Of a stretch of DNA of 64,000 nucleotides, positions 9,334 through 17,940 are shown one piece after another. The notes beneath the pieces were generated by a model. It saw only the letters and a list, made by a program, of their open reading frames with translations. It did not search any database and was not told where the DNA came from. How positions within the stretch are numbered: the stretch's first letter is position 1; each line of letters opens with the position of its first letter. Source of the stretch: Candidatus Tectimicrobiota bacterium (GTDB taxonomy: Bacteria > Tectomicrobia > Entotheonellia > Entotheonellales > Entotheonellaceae); assembly GCA_026005175.1 (NCBI GenBank), contig BPKO01000012.1:62001-126000 (forward strand). Reading direction: 5' to 3'. The position numbers were made by a program, and so were the translations under genes.

Positions 9334-11451
9334 CGCGGGATTCCTCCTCCGGAGTAGCAAGCGGCAGCCACACGCGGAACGTGCTCCCTTTGCCTTCTTC
9401 GCTCTCGACCTCGATGCGGCCCCGGTGGGCTTCCACGATCATCTTGCTGTGGAAGAGGCCAATGCCCAGGCCGCCGCGCTTGGTCGTCTGAAAGGGCTGA
9501 AACAGCGAGGCTTTCAGGAACGCCGCCGGGATGCCGCAGCCGTTGTCGCTGACCGCCAGGACCACGTATCCCCCCTCTTGCCAGGTGCGCACCCGGATTT
9601 CTCCCTGGCCAGCCACGGCGTCGTTGGCGTTGAGCAGCAAGTTGACCAAGACCTTCTGCAGCTGCTCGGCGTCCAGCCACGCCGGCGGCAGCGGCTGCAG
9701 CTCCAGCACCACCGGGGCGCTGAGCGCGCCGCGCAGCTCGGCCACGGTGTCGCGCACCAGGGCATTGACGTCGGTGGCCGTGCGCCGCAGTTCCAGCCTG
9801 GCGGTAAGCAGCGAGAGGCGGCTGCACATGTGCTGCATTTTGGCGACGCTGGTGCGCATGAGGCGCAGCGCTTCGGCGCGAAAGGCCGCGTCGTGGTAGT
9901 GGGTTTCGAAGTTCTCCATGAGCAGCGACAGCCTGGCGGCGAAGTTTTTCAGGTCGTGAACGAAAAACGCCGCCATGGTGCGCAGGGTGTCGAGCTGCTT
10001 GCTGCGCGCCAAGCGCTCGGAGAGCTGGAGGTTGAGCAGGCTGGCGGCCGTCTGGTCGGCGATGGTTTTGAGCAGCTCCGTGTCTTCGGGCGTAAACGGC
10101 TCGCCGGTCAGGCGCGCGCTCAGGGTCATCAGGCCAAGGAAGTGCTGGTTGGCCATCAGGCCGACCGCGTAGCGCACCTGCAAGGACCTGCCAGGTCTGG
10201 GCGTAGGCCTGCGCCAGGGCCGCTGCCCGGCGCTCGCGCGGCGCGCCAAGATCGAGGGGAAGGGGCTGCCGGGCCAAGTAGCGGGCCAGTTCGGCCAGCC
10301 CCGCGGCGGTGGCCACCAGGAAAGGGGGCTCGCTGTCAGAAAACACTGTCGAGCCCCCCAAGACAGGGTGCCCGTCTTGCTCGGCATCAAAAAGCCAGAG
10401 GCTCACCGCCGGCGTGCCAAACACCTCTGCCACGCGGCGCGACACCACGGCACAGAGGGCGCGGGCATCGAGCACCGAAGCCGTCTGCTGCGTGAAACGT
10501 GGCCCACTCGTGGCGGTAGTCGTAGCGGGAGCGGTAAAAGTGCCGGCTGACAAAGCCCTTGAGCTGCTGGCGGAGCTGGTTGGAAAGCAGCACCACCATA
10601 AGGCCCAGCAGGGCTAAAAACATAAAGAGGGTGCTCAGGGGCAGAACCTCGCTGTGGCCGACGTCGCGGATGACCCTGGCCAGCAGGCCCACCGCGACGA
10701 GGTAGCCGCCGGCCACGAGCACGGTAAGGGAGCCGTAGAGGGCGGTGCGCGACAAGTACAGGTCGACGTGCAGCAGGCGGCTGCGCACCAGCCCCAGGGC
10801 CAGCAGCACGGTGGCAGCGGCCAAGGCGCAAGACTGCACGGTCTCCAGGCGGACGTAAAGCGAGGAAAAAAGCAGCGACTGGCTGTCGGTATAGACCTGC
10901 GCCGCGAAGATGCTACCCACACCCAGGAGGACGAACTTGACCTGCCAGCGCTTGATGCCGCCGGCCGCGCGCAGGGTGCTTTCGAGGTTGGCCAGAATCG
11001 CCAGGGACAGCAGCAGGTCCCAGAGCACCAGCAGCCTGCCGGCCCAGTTCAGGCGCAGCAGCACCCCTGGGGGGGCCAGCGCTTCCGGAGCCCAGCCCAG
11101 CAAGCCCCCGGTGCTCAGCAGCAAGGCAAAGGGAAAGGCGCCGGCAGCGCCCAGTGCCCACCGCCACCGGCGCAGGAGCTGGCGCCAGTTGGCGCGGCCA
11201 AAACACAGACTAAAGAGCAGCCAGACAAGCGGAATCAGGGCTTCGGCGAGCCACAGCGCCCGCTGCCAGAGCGCCCACGGCAGCACGCCATCCAGGTACA
11301 GAGCGGCCAGCGCCTCGCGTGCGGCCAGCAGTCCCATGCCGGCAACAAAGAGGCGCGTTACCGCCGACGGCGGCGCTTTCCACCACGTAACGCCCGCCAG
11401 CACCGCGCAAAGCAAGGCGCTGCCAAAAGCAAGGGCGGCACTGAGGCTCAT
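9308..11451 (-). CDS. prsK: PEP-CTERM system sensor histidine kinase PrsK (two frameshifts)
   Basis: Starts at ATG 11451 behind GGGAGG. About 713 residues once two single-base insertions are allowed for. Order: about eight membrane helices (roughly 1-290), a GAF-like sensor region around TASVLDARALCAVVSRRVAE, a histidine-phosphotransfer segment with FFVHDLKNFAARL, and a C-terminal ATPase domain with N-box NLLLNANDAV, DNGCGIP and GGLGIGLFHSKMIVEAHRG. The frame jumps near 10503-10505 (an extra G in TGGGCC, minus strand) and near 10184-10185 (an extra C in GTCCTTG). Removing them restores HEWPRFTQQTAS and TWQVLQVRYAVGL. The kinase pairs with PrsR downstream and follows epsI by 24 bases. The shifts look like sequence errors; a real disruption would uncouple PrsR. 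Confidence 0.88.
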
Positions 11452-11475
11452 GCACCCTCCCTGGAAAGAGGCGCG

Positions 11476-12120
11476 CTAGCCCGGCAGGTAGGCTTGCAAG
11501 AGGGGAAAAATGGCTTCGGCAAACGCTTTACCGTGACGAAACGCTTCTGCCTCGCCGTCGCCGGCAAAAGGTACGGTGACGCGCACAAAGGCGCCGTCGG
11601 TGCGGTTTCTGAAAATGGCGTCGAGGACCATGTACACCTTGGCCCAGTACTCGCTGGTGAGAATGCGGCCGCGGTCCTGGTACCAGTAAAGCACCAGCTG
11701 CCGGTCCAGCCCTTTCTGAATGACGAAGCGGTTGATTTCCACCGGGCGGCCGTGGGCGTCGCGAACCTCGAGGCGCACTTTGTCTTTTTTGAGAAACGAC
11801 CAGCCGCTGCCGGGAAGGCAGTTTTTGGGCGAGTGGTAAGTGGCCCCCTGGCGCTGGCTAGCGTAGTAGCCCACGTAGAGCCCAATGGGTGGCCCCTGCG
11901 GCCGCTGGTACTGGCGCATCATGTAATCGGTGACCCGCAGCTTGTCCAGCACTTCGGGATCCAGCCCCAGCTCCTTGCCTTGCCAATCCCCAATGTACAG
12001 GGGAAAGGTGGCAAAGGTCTGGCGCAGCGGCACCGCTTCGCCGTGCGACAGCGAGCGCATGCCCAAGCCCGCCGCTACCAAGAGGCCGCTGGCGAGAAAC
12101 GCGCGGCGTGTGATTCCCAT
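11476..12120 (-). CDS. epsI: exosortase-associated EpsI-family protein
   Basis: 214 residues from ATG 12120 with AAGAAGGGAAGGG upstream. It opens with a single signal/anchor segment (RRAFLASGLLVAAGLGMRSL) and continues with the EpsI-type periplasmic domain: FPLYIGDWQG near 40, YYASQRQGATYHSPKNCLPG near 105-125 with its conserved H-S-P-x-x-C-L-P-G, and LVLYWYQDRGR near 145. EpsI accompanies or is fused to exosortases and is thought to assist processing of sorted proteins; its chemistry is unknown. It lies 14 bases after the exosortase gene in the same operon. Confidence 0.92.
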   Translation of the reverse strand: MGITRRAFLASGLLVAAGLGMRSLSHGEAVPLRQTFATFPLYIGDWQGKELGLDPEVLDKLRVTDYMMRQYQRPQGPPIGLYVGYYASQRQGATYHSPKNCLPGSGWSFLKKDKVRLEVRDAHGRPVEINRFVIQKGLDRQLVLYWYQDRGRILTSEYWAKVYMVLDAIFRNRTDGAFVRVTVPFAGDGEAEAFRHGKAFAEAIFPLLQAYLPG

Positions 12121-12134
12121 AGCCCTTCCCTTCT

Positions 12135-13010
12135 TCAGCGTCGTCGCAGCCGGCTCAGCAGCAGGCCTTCCAAGACCAGGAGGGCAAAGGCGACGACAAA
12201 CACCAGCCAGCCGGCAAACGTATGGTAGAAGTCCTCTGCCACACGCGGGCCAAAGAAAAAGGCCAGCACGCCGCTGCCCCAGATGCGAAACGCGTTGGCC
12301 ACGATGGCAATGGGGATGGCCGACAGGGCGAGTAACCCGCGTTTCCAGTTCACCGCCTGGGTCAGGTAAGCAAACACCACGGCCAGGGCGCTCAGCGACA
12401 CCAGCGAGCGAATGCCGCTGCACGCCTCGACCACTTCCAGAGTAATGTGCGGCAGAAAGATGACGTTGCCCTCGCGGTAAACCGGCAGCCCGACGAGCTG
12501 CAGCGCCGTCGTTGACAGCTTGGCGGCCAGCAGCTGCAGGGGAAACGTGAGGGCGTTGAGGACAATCGCCGGCAAGGGAATCATGAACAGCAAGAAGCCC
12601 ACGGGAAACGCCAGCTGCCGCAAGTAGGGCCAGCCCAGAAGATAGAGCAGCAGGCCGGCCACCACCACCACCATGGAGACGCGCATGAGGAAGAGTTCGG
12701 CGCCGAGGTTGCCCAGCAGGGCCAGCCCCACCCCCAGCAGCAGCACCCCCAGCCCCCAGGCACTGGGCCGAGGGCGCAGCCGGGCAAGCAGCGGCCGCTG
12801 CCGCCAGGCAAAGTAGGCGCTGAGCAGCGGCACCAAAAAGCCGTGCGAGTAGTCGGGATCGTCCCACCACTGCGCCGCGAGCGGCACCAGCACTGGCAAA
12901 TAGAGGTAGACAAACGCCGCCACCAGCCCGGCGGCGAGCACCACGCCGCGCCCGCCGCGCCGGCCAGAAGGCGCGCCACGGGGTACGGTATCGGTAAGCG
13001 TTGCCGGCAT
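12135..13010 (-). CDS. xrtA: exosortase (XrtA/EpsH-like transpeptidase)
   Basis: 291 residues from ATG 13010 with AAGGAAGG upstream. About eight membrane helices. The invariant triad is present: Cys197 in VEACSGIRSL, Arg242 in NAFRIWGSG and His263 in FYHTFAGW. These are the residues that cleave PEP-CTERM signals in the inner membrane. The N-terminal W-D-D-P-D-Y-S-H-G-F motif (49-58) is also typical. Separate EpsI plus neighbouring prsT, prsK and prsR point to the XrtA type; other exosortase subtypes would show the same triad. First gene of the exosortase-epsI-prsK-prsR operon. Its clients in this window are the proteins at 7098-7763 and 16763-17468. Confidence 0.94.
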   Translation of the reverse strand: MPATLTDTVPRGAPSGRRGGRGVVLAAGLVAAFVYLYLPVLVPLAAQWWDDPDYSHGFLVPLLSAYFAWRQRPLLARLRPRPSAWGLGVLLLGVGLALLGNLGAELFLMRVSMVVVVAGLLLYLLGWPYLRQLAFPVGFLLFMIPLPAIVLNALTFPLQLLAAKLSTTALQLVGLPVYREGNVIFLPHITLEVVEACSGIRSLVSLSALAVVFAYLTQAVNWKRGLLALSAIPIAIVANAFRIWGSGVLAFFFGPRVAEDFYHTFAGWLVFVVAFALLVLEGLLLSRLRRR

Positions 13011-13291
13011 AGGCCTTCCTTTAGCTTGCAGGGTCTTTACGCAAGGATCGGCAAAAACTGCAGCAAACTTGAGCACGCGCTTCCCCTGGCGCGCGCTTGC
13101 CGCCTGGCACGTTGTCAAGTGCAATTCCACTTATCCTGCCACAGACAGCAGCCGATAAGGGGCACGACGGCCTCCCGCGCCCTGCCCCCCTCCAGCTAGC
13201 GGCGGACGCTCCGGCGGGAAGGCGGGAGCCGCAACTCGTAAGGAGGACAGCAACAGCGCTTTTGTCACCTGCGTCGTAAGCGCAGAAGCAC
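13011..13291. promoter_or_regulatory. divergent control region upstream of the riboswitch
   Basis: First part of the 447-base gap between the exosortase operon (minus) and the repeat-protein gene (plus). The exosortase ribosome site is at its left end. GCCGATAAGGG at 13151-13161 recurs at 17879-17889, in both cases upstream of a plus-strand secreted-protein gene, and equals a FliA-type -10 box, but no matching TAAA -35 is present at the usual distance. A TGGCAC at 13105-13110 lacks correct sigma-54 spacing. No coding potential seen. Confidence 0.35.
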
Positions 13292-13382
13292 TTCGTCCGA
13301 CCAAAGGCAAACCAGCAGCAATGCTGGGACGCAAAGCCTCCGGTCCCGGCGCCTGGCCGGGATAGCGGGGTTGCTCGACGAA
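13292..13382 (+). promoter_or_regulatory. c-di-GMP-I (GEMM) riboswitch
   Basis: The plus strand carries the conserved aptamer in order: AAAGGCAAACC (13303-13313), a first hairpin CAGCA-GCAA-TGCTG with a GNRA loop, GGGACGCAAAGCC (13326-13338), a second hairpin TCCCGG/CCGGGA, then ATAGCGGGGTTGC (13362-13374). Outer strands TTCGTC (13292-13297) and GACGAA (13378-13383) can pair as P1. These are the hallmark bases of GEMM-I RNAs that bind cyclic di-GMP. It lies 75 bases before the start codon of the repeat-protein gene at 13458. A hairpin that hides that gene's ribosome site follows at once. Confidence 0.94.
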
Positions 13383-13395
13383 ATGCTTCGCGGCG

Positions 13396-13450
13396 CCTCC
13401 CTGAAGGTCAGCGCGCGAGCATTTCGCGAGCGCAGTGACTTTCAGGGAGG
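13396..13450 (+). promoter_or_regulatory. ribosome-site-sequestering hairpin (riboswitch expression platform)
   Basis: CCTCCCTGAAGGTCA (13396-13410) pairs with TGACTTTCAGGGAGG (13436-13450) at 14 of 15 positions. The right arm contains AGGGAGG, the ribosome site for ATG 13458, so the hairpin should block translation. The inner part pairs CGCGA with TCGCG. A competing pairing exists: AAATGCTTCGCG (13381-13392), which abuts the aptamer's P1 strand, is nearly complementary to CGCGAGCATTTCG in the loop arm. Formation or loss of P1 on ligand binding could therefore select between the two folds. The direction of control is not decided by sequence alone. Confidence 0.75.
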
Positions 13451-13457
13451 AACAAGC

Positions 13458-16400
13458 ATGCCCAGACAGCGATATGCGGTTGTCCTTGCTGCGCTCATGG
13501 TGTTGCTCTTCACGCTGGCAGCCCAGGCAGGCCAAGTACAGCTTGCCTGGGATCCCCCGACCACCAATGCCGACGGCACGCCGCTGACCGACCTGGCCGG
13601 TTACAAGCTCTACTGGGGCCGCAGCAGCCGCGGCACGGCGCAGCACCCCAGCACTTTTGCCTACGAGTTTGTGGAGGTAATCGGCGACCCGACCGCCACC
13701 ACCGCCACCCTTACCGAGCTGCTCGAAGGCGAGACTTACTTCTTTGCCGTCACCGCTTTTGATACTTCTGGAAACGAGAGCGACTTCTCGAACGAGGTGA
13801 GCACCACCATCGCCACCACCACCGAGCCGCCGGTGGTGGCCTTCAGTGCCAGCCCGACGGGCGGCGTGGCCCCGCTCACCGTGGCCTTTAGCGACGCCTC
13901 GACGGGCACCATCACCGCCTGGCACTGGGACTTTGGCGATGGCACCACGAGCAGCACCCAGCATCCCAGCCACACCTACACCGCCCCGGGCATGTACACG
14001 GTGAGCCTCACCGTCAGCGGCCCTGGCGGTGAAGCCACGATGACCAAAGCCGACTTCATCACGGTCAGCGCCGCCGATCCTTCTACCCTGGTGCGGCTGT
14101 ACGTGGCTTACGACTCGCGCGCCAGCAAGTACCCCCGACTGGCTCACCGCCTCCTTTACCAACACCGGCCAGACGGTGGGCACCACCGACGTGCCCCTTA
14201 CCGTGTGGCAGCGCGAGGTGCCAGCGGGCACCATCACCCTGCCTGGCAACAAGTACGGCAACCCCACCGGAGTGGGATCCAATTACATCGTCTTTATCGA
14301 TCCCAACGGCAACGGGGAGGTCAGCAACCTCAGCCCTGCCGCGTACCAGCTGGCCACCCTGGGCGTAGGAGACCCGTACTACATCGACCGCAGCTACACC
14401 ATCACGTCTCTGCCCGCCGCGCTGGCAGGTCTGGTGGCCATCAAGACCGCCAACAACGACAAGAACAACGCCCAGGAAGCCTTCATCACTTTTACCGTCG
14501 CTGCCGCGGCGCCGCCGCCCTCGCAGTCGCCGCCCACCGCTGTCAATGACACGGCCACCACCGCCGAAGACACGGCAGTCACCGTGGCGGTGCTGGCCAA
14601 CGACAGCGACCCGGATGGCGACGCCCTCAGCGTCATGAGCTTCACCCAGCCGGCCAACGGGGTGGTGACGCACGACGGCTCGGGGGTTCTCACTTACACC
14701 CCGAAAGCCAACTTCCACGGCACCGACAGCTTCACCTACACGGTAACCGACGGCCACGGCGCCGACGTGGGCGTGGTGAGCATCGTCGTCACGCCGGTCA
14801 ACGACGCCCCGCTGGCCCTCGCTGACAGCATTACCACCGCCGAAGACACGGCAGTCACCGTGGCGGTGCTGGCCAACGACAGCGACCCAGACGGCGACAC
14901 TCTCAGCGTCATCTCAGTCACTCAGGGCGCTCACGGCACCACGGCGGTGCTAGCCGATGGTACGATTCGCTACACCCCGGCGGCCGATTACAGCGGCACC
15001 GACAGCTTCTCCTACACGGTGAGCGACCCCCACGGCGCCACCGCCACCGCCACCGTCAGCGTCACCGTTACGCCGGTCAACGACGCCCCGCTGGCCCAGG
15101 ACGATAGCGCCACCACTACTGCCGGTACCGCCGTGGTGGTCGCGGTGCTGGCCAACGACAGCGACCCAGACGGCGACACTCTCAGCGTCACCTCAGTCAC
15201 TCAGGGCGCTCACGGCACCACGGCGGTGCTAGCCGACGGCACGATTCGCTACACCCCGGCGGCCGATTACAGCGGCACCGACAGCTTCTCCTACACGGTG
15301 AGCGATCCCCATGGGGCCACCGCCACCGCCACCGTCAGCGTCACCATTGCTCCGGCGCAGTTTGTCATGCTGTGGCTCGAGGCCGAAGACGGTATGCTGC
15401 AAGCCCCCATGGCAGCCGCCTTCGACGAAGAAGCCGCCGGTGGGCAGTACGTCTGGGTGCCCGAAGCGCACGAGGACGTCCTCGACCCGCAGCAGCCGGG
15501 CGGGCTGGCCACTTACCACCTGGTGGTTCCCGAAGCCGGCACCTACGTCCTCTGGGGACGGGTGCGGCCCGGCGCCACCGGACAGGGTTCGTTCTACGTC
15601 TCCGTACTTCCAGGCGGAACAGCGAGTGCAGCGGCGGTAAGCGAAGTGGCGCCGGCGGCCTACGAGGTGGCACCGCTGCACACCGGCGACACCTACTACA
15701 TCGACCGCAGCTACGTGGTCACCGCCATGCCGCCCGAGCTTGAAGGCCTCACCGCCATCAAGACCGCCAACAACGACAAGTACAATGCCAGTGCCCAGTT
15801 TCTCACCTTCACCCTGAGTGGGCCGGCCACCCTCTATGTGGCCTACGACTCGCGCGCCACGCAGTATCCGGCCTGGCTGACGCAGGACTTTGTCAACACG
15901 GGGCTGGTGATCGAAACGGGCGACGTGCCGCTTGTCGTTTGGCAGCGCTCCCTTGCCGCGGGCACCCACAGCCTGCCGGGCAACTACTTTGGCAGCCCGC
16001 AGGGCGTGCACTCCAACTACCTGGTGCTGCTCGACCTGGGCGGCCAGGCCCCCGGCACCGGTTGTCGACCACCTGGTGTGGCGCTTCTCGGTGCCGCAGG
16101 AAGCCGCAGCGGCGGTAAGCGAAGTGGCGCCGGCGGCCTACGAGGTGGCACCGCTGCACACCGGCGACACCTACTACATCGACCGCAGCTACGTGGTCAC
16201 CGCCATGCCGCCCGAGCTTGAAGGCCTCACCGCCATCAAGACCGCCAACAACGACAAGTACAATGCCAGTGCCCAGTTTCTCACCTTCACCCTGAGTGGG
16301 CCGGCCACCCTCTATGTGGCCTACGACTCGCGCGCCACGCAGTATCCGGCCTGGCTGACGCAGGACTTTGTCAACACGGGGCTGGTGATCGAAACGGGCG

Positions 16401-16702
16401 ACGTGCCGCTTGTCGTTTGGCAGCGCTCCCTTGCCGCGGGCACCCACAGCCTGCCGGGCAACTACTTTGGCAGCCCGCAGGGCGTGCACTCCAACTACCT
16501 GGTGCTGCTCGACCTGGGCGGCCAGGCCCCGGTGCCCGGCTGGCTGTGGAGCCAGGCGGGGGCGGACAGCATGCCCGTGCTCTTCCTCGATGCCGGTGTG
16601 TACACGCTGGTCATCAAACAGCGCGAAAGCGGGACGCAGCTCGACCGGCTGTTGCTCACCAGCGACGTCGAGTACGTCCCGCAGGGTCTCGGGGAGATGT
16701 AG
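13458..16702 (+). CDS. secreted FN3 / PKD / cadherin-like repeat protein (matrix or adhesin type; two frameshifts)
   Basis: About 1,080 residues from ATG 13458 after allowing for two extra C bases. Order: signal peptide ([15 protein letters not shown]); fibronectin-III-like domain (about 25-115); PKD domain (about 120-205, [12 protein letters not shown]); a module with LYVAYDSRA and YYIDRSY; three cadherin/VCBS-type repeats of about 93 residues ([26 protein letters not shown]); a CBM-like domain (LEAEDG to [10 protein letters not shown]); and two identical [16 protein letters not shown] modules. No PEP-CTERM tail or other anchor is seen. The frame shifts at C5 runs 14132-14136 and 16049-16053; the duplicate copy of the second site has C4 and reads through. 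Expected outside the cell in the matrix or on the surface. Controlled by the c-di-GMP riboswitch upstream. Confidence 0.85.
14863..15348 (+). repeat. tandem cadherin-like DNA repeat, 279-base period
   Basis: Bases 14863-15069 and 15142-15348 are nearly identical (a handful of differences, mostly third positions), each encoding ND-S-D-P-D-G-D through the TVSDPHG strand. A more divergent third copy precedes them (about 14565-14800). The near-identity at DNA level implies recent amplification or gene conversion. Confidence 0.85.
15628..16530 (+). repeat. perfect 425-base direct repeat inside the repeat-protein gene
   Basis: Bases 15628-16052 recur at 16106-16530 with no difference that I could find by line-by-line comparison; the period is 478. 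Each copy encodes one complete YYIDRSY...LYVAYDSRA...[11 protein letters not shown] module. Identity extends through silent positions and ends within the C-run where copy one has five C and copy two has four. Confidence 0.92.
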
Positions 16703-16762
16703 CGGGTCGGCCTGCCCCGGCTGGCTACCCTGCCAGGGTCGCCAGCCGGGGTGAGGTGGCCA

Positions 16763-17468
16763 TCAGGCCGTTTCCTTTCGGCGCAGCCGCCAGGCGGCAA
16801 AGCCCACCAGGCCCGTTCCCAAGAGCAGCAGCGACGTCGGCTCCGGCAGTTCCGTGGCGGTGAGCTGCAGCTGGGCAAACGACACGATGGCGTCGTCGCT
16901 GTACTTAAATGGCAGCGTGTTGCCACTGCCCAGGAACAGGCTCATGATGGCGCTGGCGTCGTAGTAATCCAGCAGCTCCACGGTAAACGTAAAGCCGCCG
17001 GGGCCAGTGGGCACGGGCACCGTCAGCCCCAGCGTAGTATTCAGGAAAAGGGGATCAAACCCCGGCGCATCGATCAACACATCGTCCGACGCCACCAGCG
17101 AATCGGTGGTGTGGATCGTCAGCGTCAGCTGCGCCGAGATCAGCCCCATGCCCGGTGCCGTAAAGGTAGCCAGGGCCGGGATCGGCGTTGAAGTCAAACG
17201 TCCACAGGGTTCGCTCGTCAGAGCCGTTGCCGGCTTTGCTTCCCCCCTGCTCGATGATGGTGAAATCCCCGTTGGTGGTCGTGCTGCCAGGACCGCTGCC
17301 GCTGCTCAGCGGCGGCGTGGCGCTTCCCGTTGCCGTGTCGGTAATGGTCACGGTAATGGGCACTGCCGAGGCCACTGCCGGAAACAGCCAGGCGGCCATC
17401 AAGAACGCAGCCAGCACGCCAAGAGCGCGCATCCTGGCTTTCTGGAACCTAAACGTTGCTAGCTTCAT
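16763..17468 (-). CDS. PEP-CTERM sorting-domain protein (frameshifted)
   Basis: About 234 residues from ATG 17468 after removing one base. An N-terminal signal segment (LGVLAAFLMAAWLFPAVASA) is followed by a beta-strand-rich body of the kind often seen in PEP-CTERM proteins (WTFDFNADP, LTLTIHTTDSLVASDD). The C-terminus is a model exosortase signal: LPEPTSLLLLGTGLVGFAAW then RLRRKETA. The frame changes near 17173-17180, where an extra G or C in CCCGGCCC breaks DFNADP-ALATFTAPG; both sides read cleanly. A sigma-54-like promoter lies at 17533-17548 with two shared boxes upstream, so PrsR control is likely. Expected fate: exosortase processing and display or release with the polysaccharide. Confidence 0.9.
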
Positions 17469-17532
17469 GGGTACACCTCCATGGCAAGATTGATCGGTTG
17501 ACCCTCAGGCCATCCTCATGTCCCTTCCTGCA

Positions 17533-17548
17533 TGCCAGAAGCGTGCCA
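17533..17548 (-). promoter_or_regulatory. sigma-54 promoter candidate of the second PEP-CTERM gene
   Basis: Minus strand TGGCACGCTTCTGGCA: the -24 half is perfect and the -12 GC is ten bases beyond the GG, as required; TGGCA replaces TTGCA (one mismatch). The start codon at 17468 is about 52 bases downstream of the predicted transcription start. The first half equals that of the promoter at 7815-7830. Confidence 0.7.
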
Positions 17549-17646
17549 GCCGGCGCCATGCCGGCACCACCGGGGATAAGCCGTTGACTTTCGCGCCCTC
17601 CCCCGTATTCCCTAGCTGTCGGCTGCCGCGCCGCCGGCTGTCCAGG

Positions 17647-17754
17647 CTGTAAACTTTCCCGACACGTGGCGGCGCCAGGCGCCGGCGTTTTCTCTAAGCA
17701 GCAAAAAATCAGCCTGTTGCGGCCACCCCTGCGACTGCTAACTTTCCCGACTGC
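17647..17754. promoter_or_regulatory. two upstream activator boxes (candidate PrsR sites)
   Basis: The 12-mer AACTTTCCCGAC occurs at 17652-17663 and 17740-17751, in similar contexts (CTGTAAACTTTCCCGACACG and CTGCTAACTTTCCCGACTGC), 88 bases apart. The first has TGT-N11-ACA symmetry. They lie roughly 100 and 190 bases upstream of the sigma-54-like promoter at 17533-17548, the usual distance for enhancer-binding proteins. A weaker CTGTAAA lies at 17812. The rest of the 472-base divergent gap 17469-17940 holds the GCCGATAAGGG copy at 17879-17889 and no gene that I can see. PrsR binding is inferred. Confidence 0.55.
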
Positions 17755-17940
17755 CGGAGCTTTGCGTTTCTTACTCGACACCGCAAGCGTCTCGCGGGCT
17801 GGCCCTGATACCTGTAAAAGTACCAGAGCCAGAGGGGCTGCCTCGTGACGCTTTTGCCTCATTTTTCTGCGGCGAGCTGCCGATAAGGGAAAGCGGGCCG
17901 CAGGGCCCATACCGGCAAAGGCTTGAAGGAGGAAGGTGCA

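Noticed and set aside
13105-13124. TGGCAC with a later TGCA as a sigma-54 promoter for the riboswitch-controlled gene
   Set aside because: There are 13 bases between GG and GC, outside the tolerated spacing.
14132-16053. Programmed ribosomal frameshifting in the repeat-protein gene
   Set aside because: The shifts are single extra C bases in C runs, the duplicate copy lacks the extra base, and the same defect occurs in many unrelated genes; there is no slippery heptamer with a conserved stimulatory structure.
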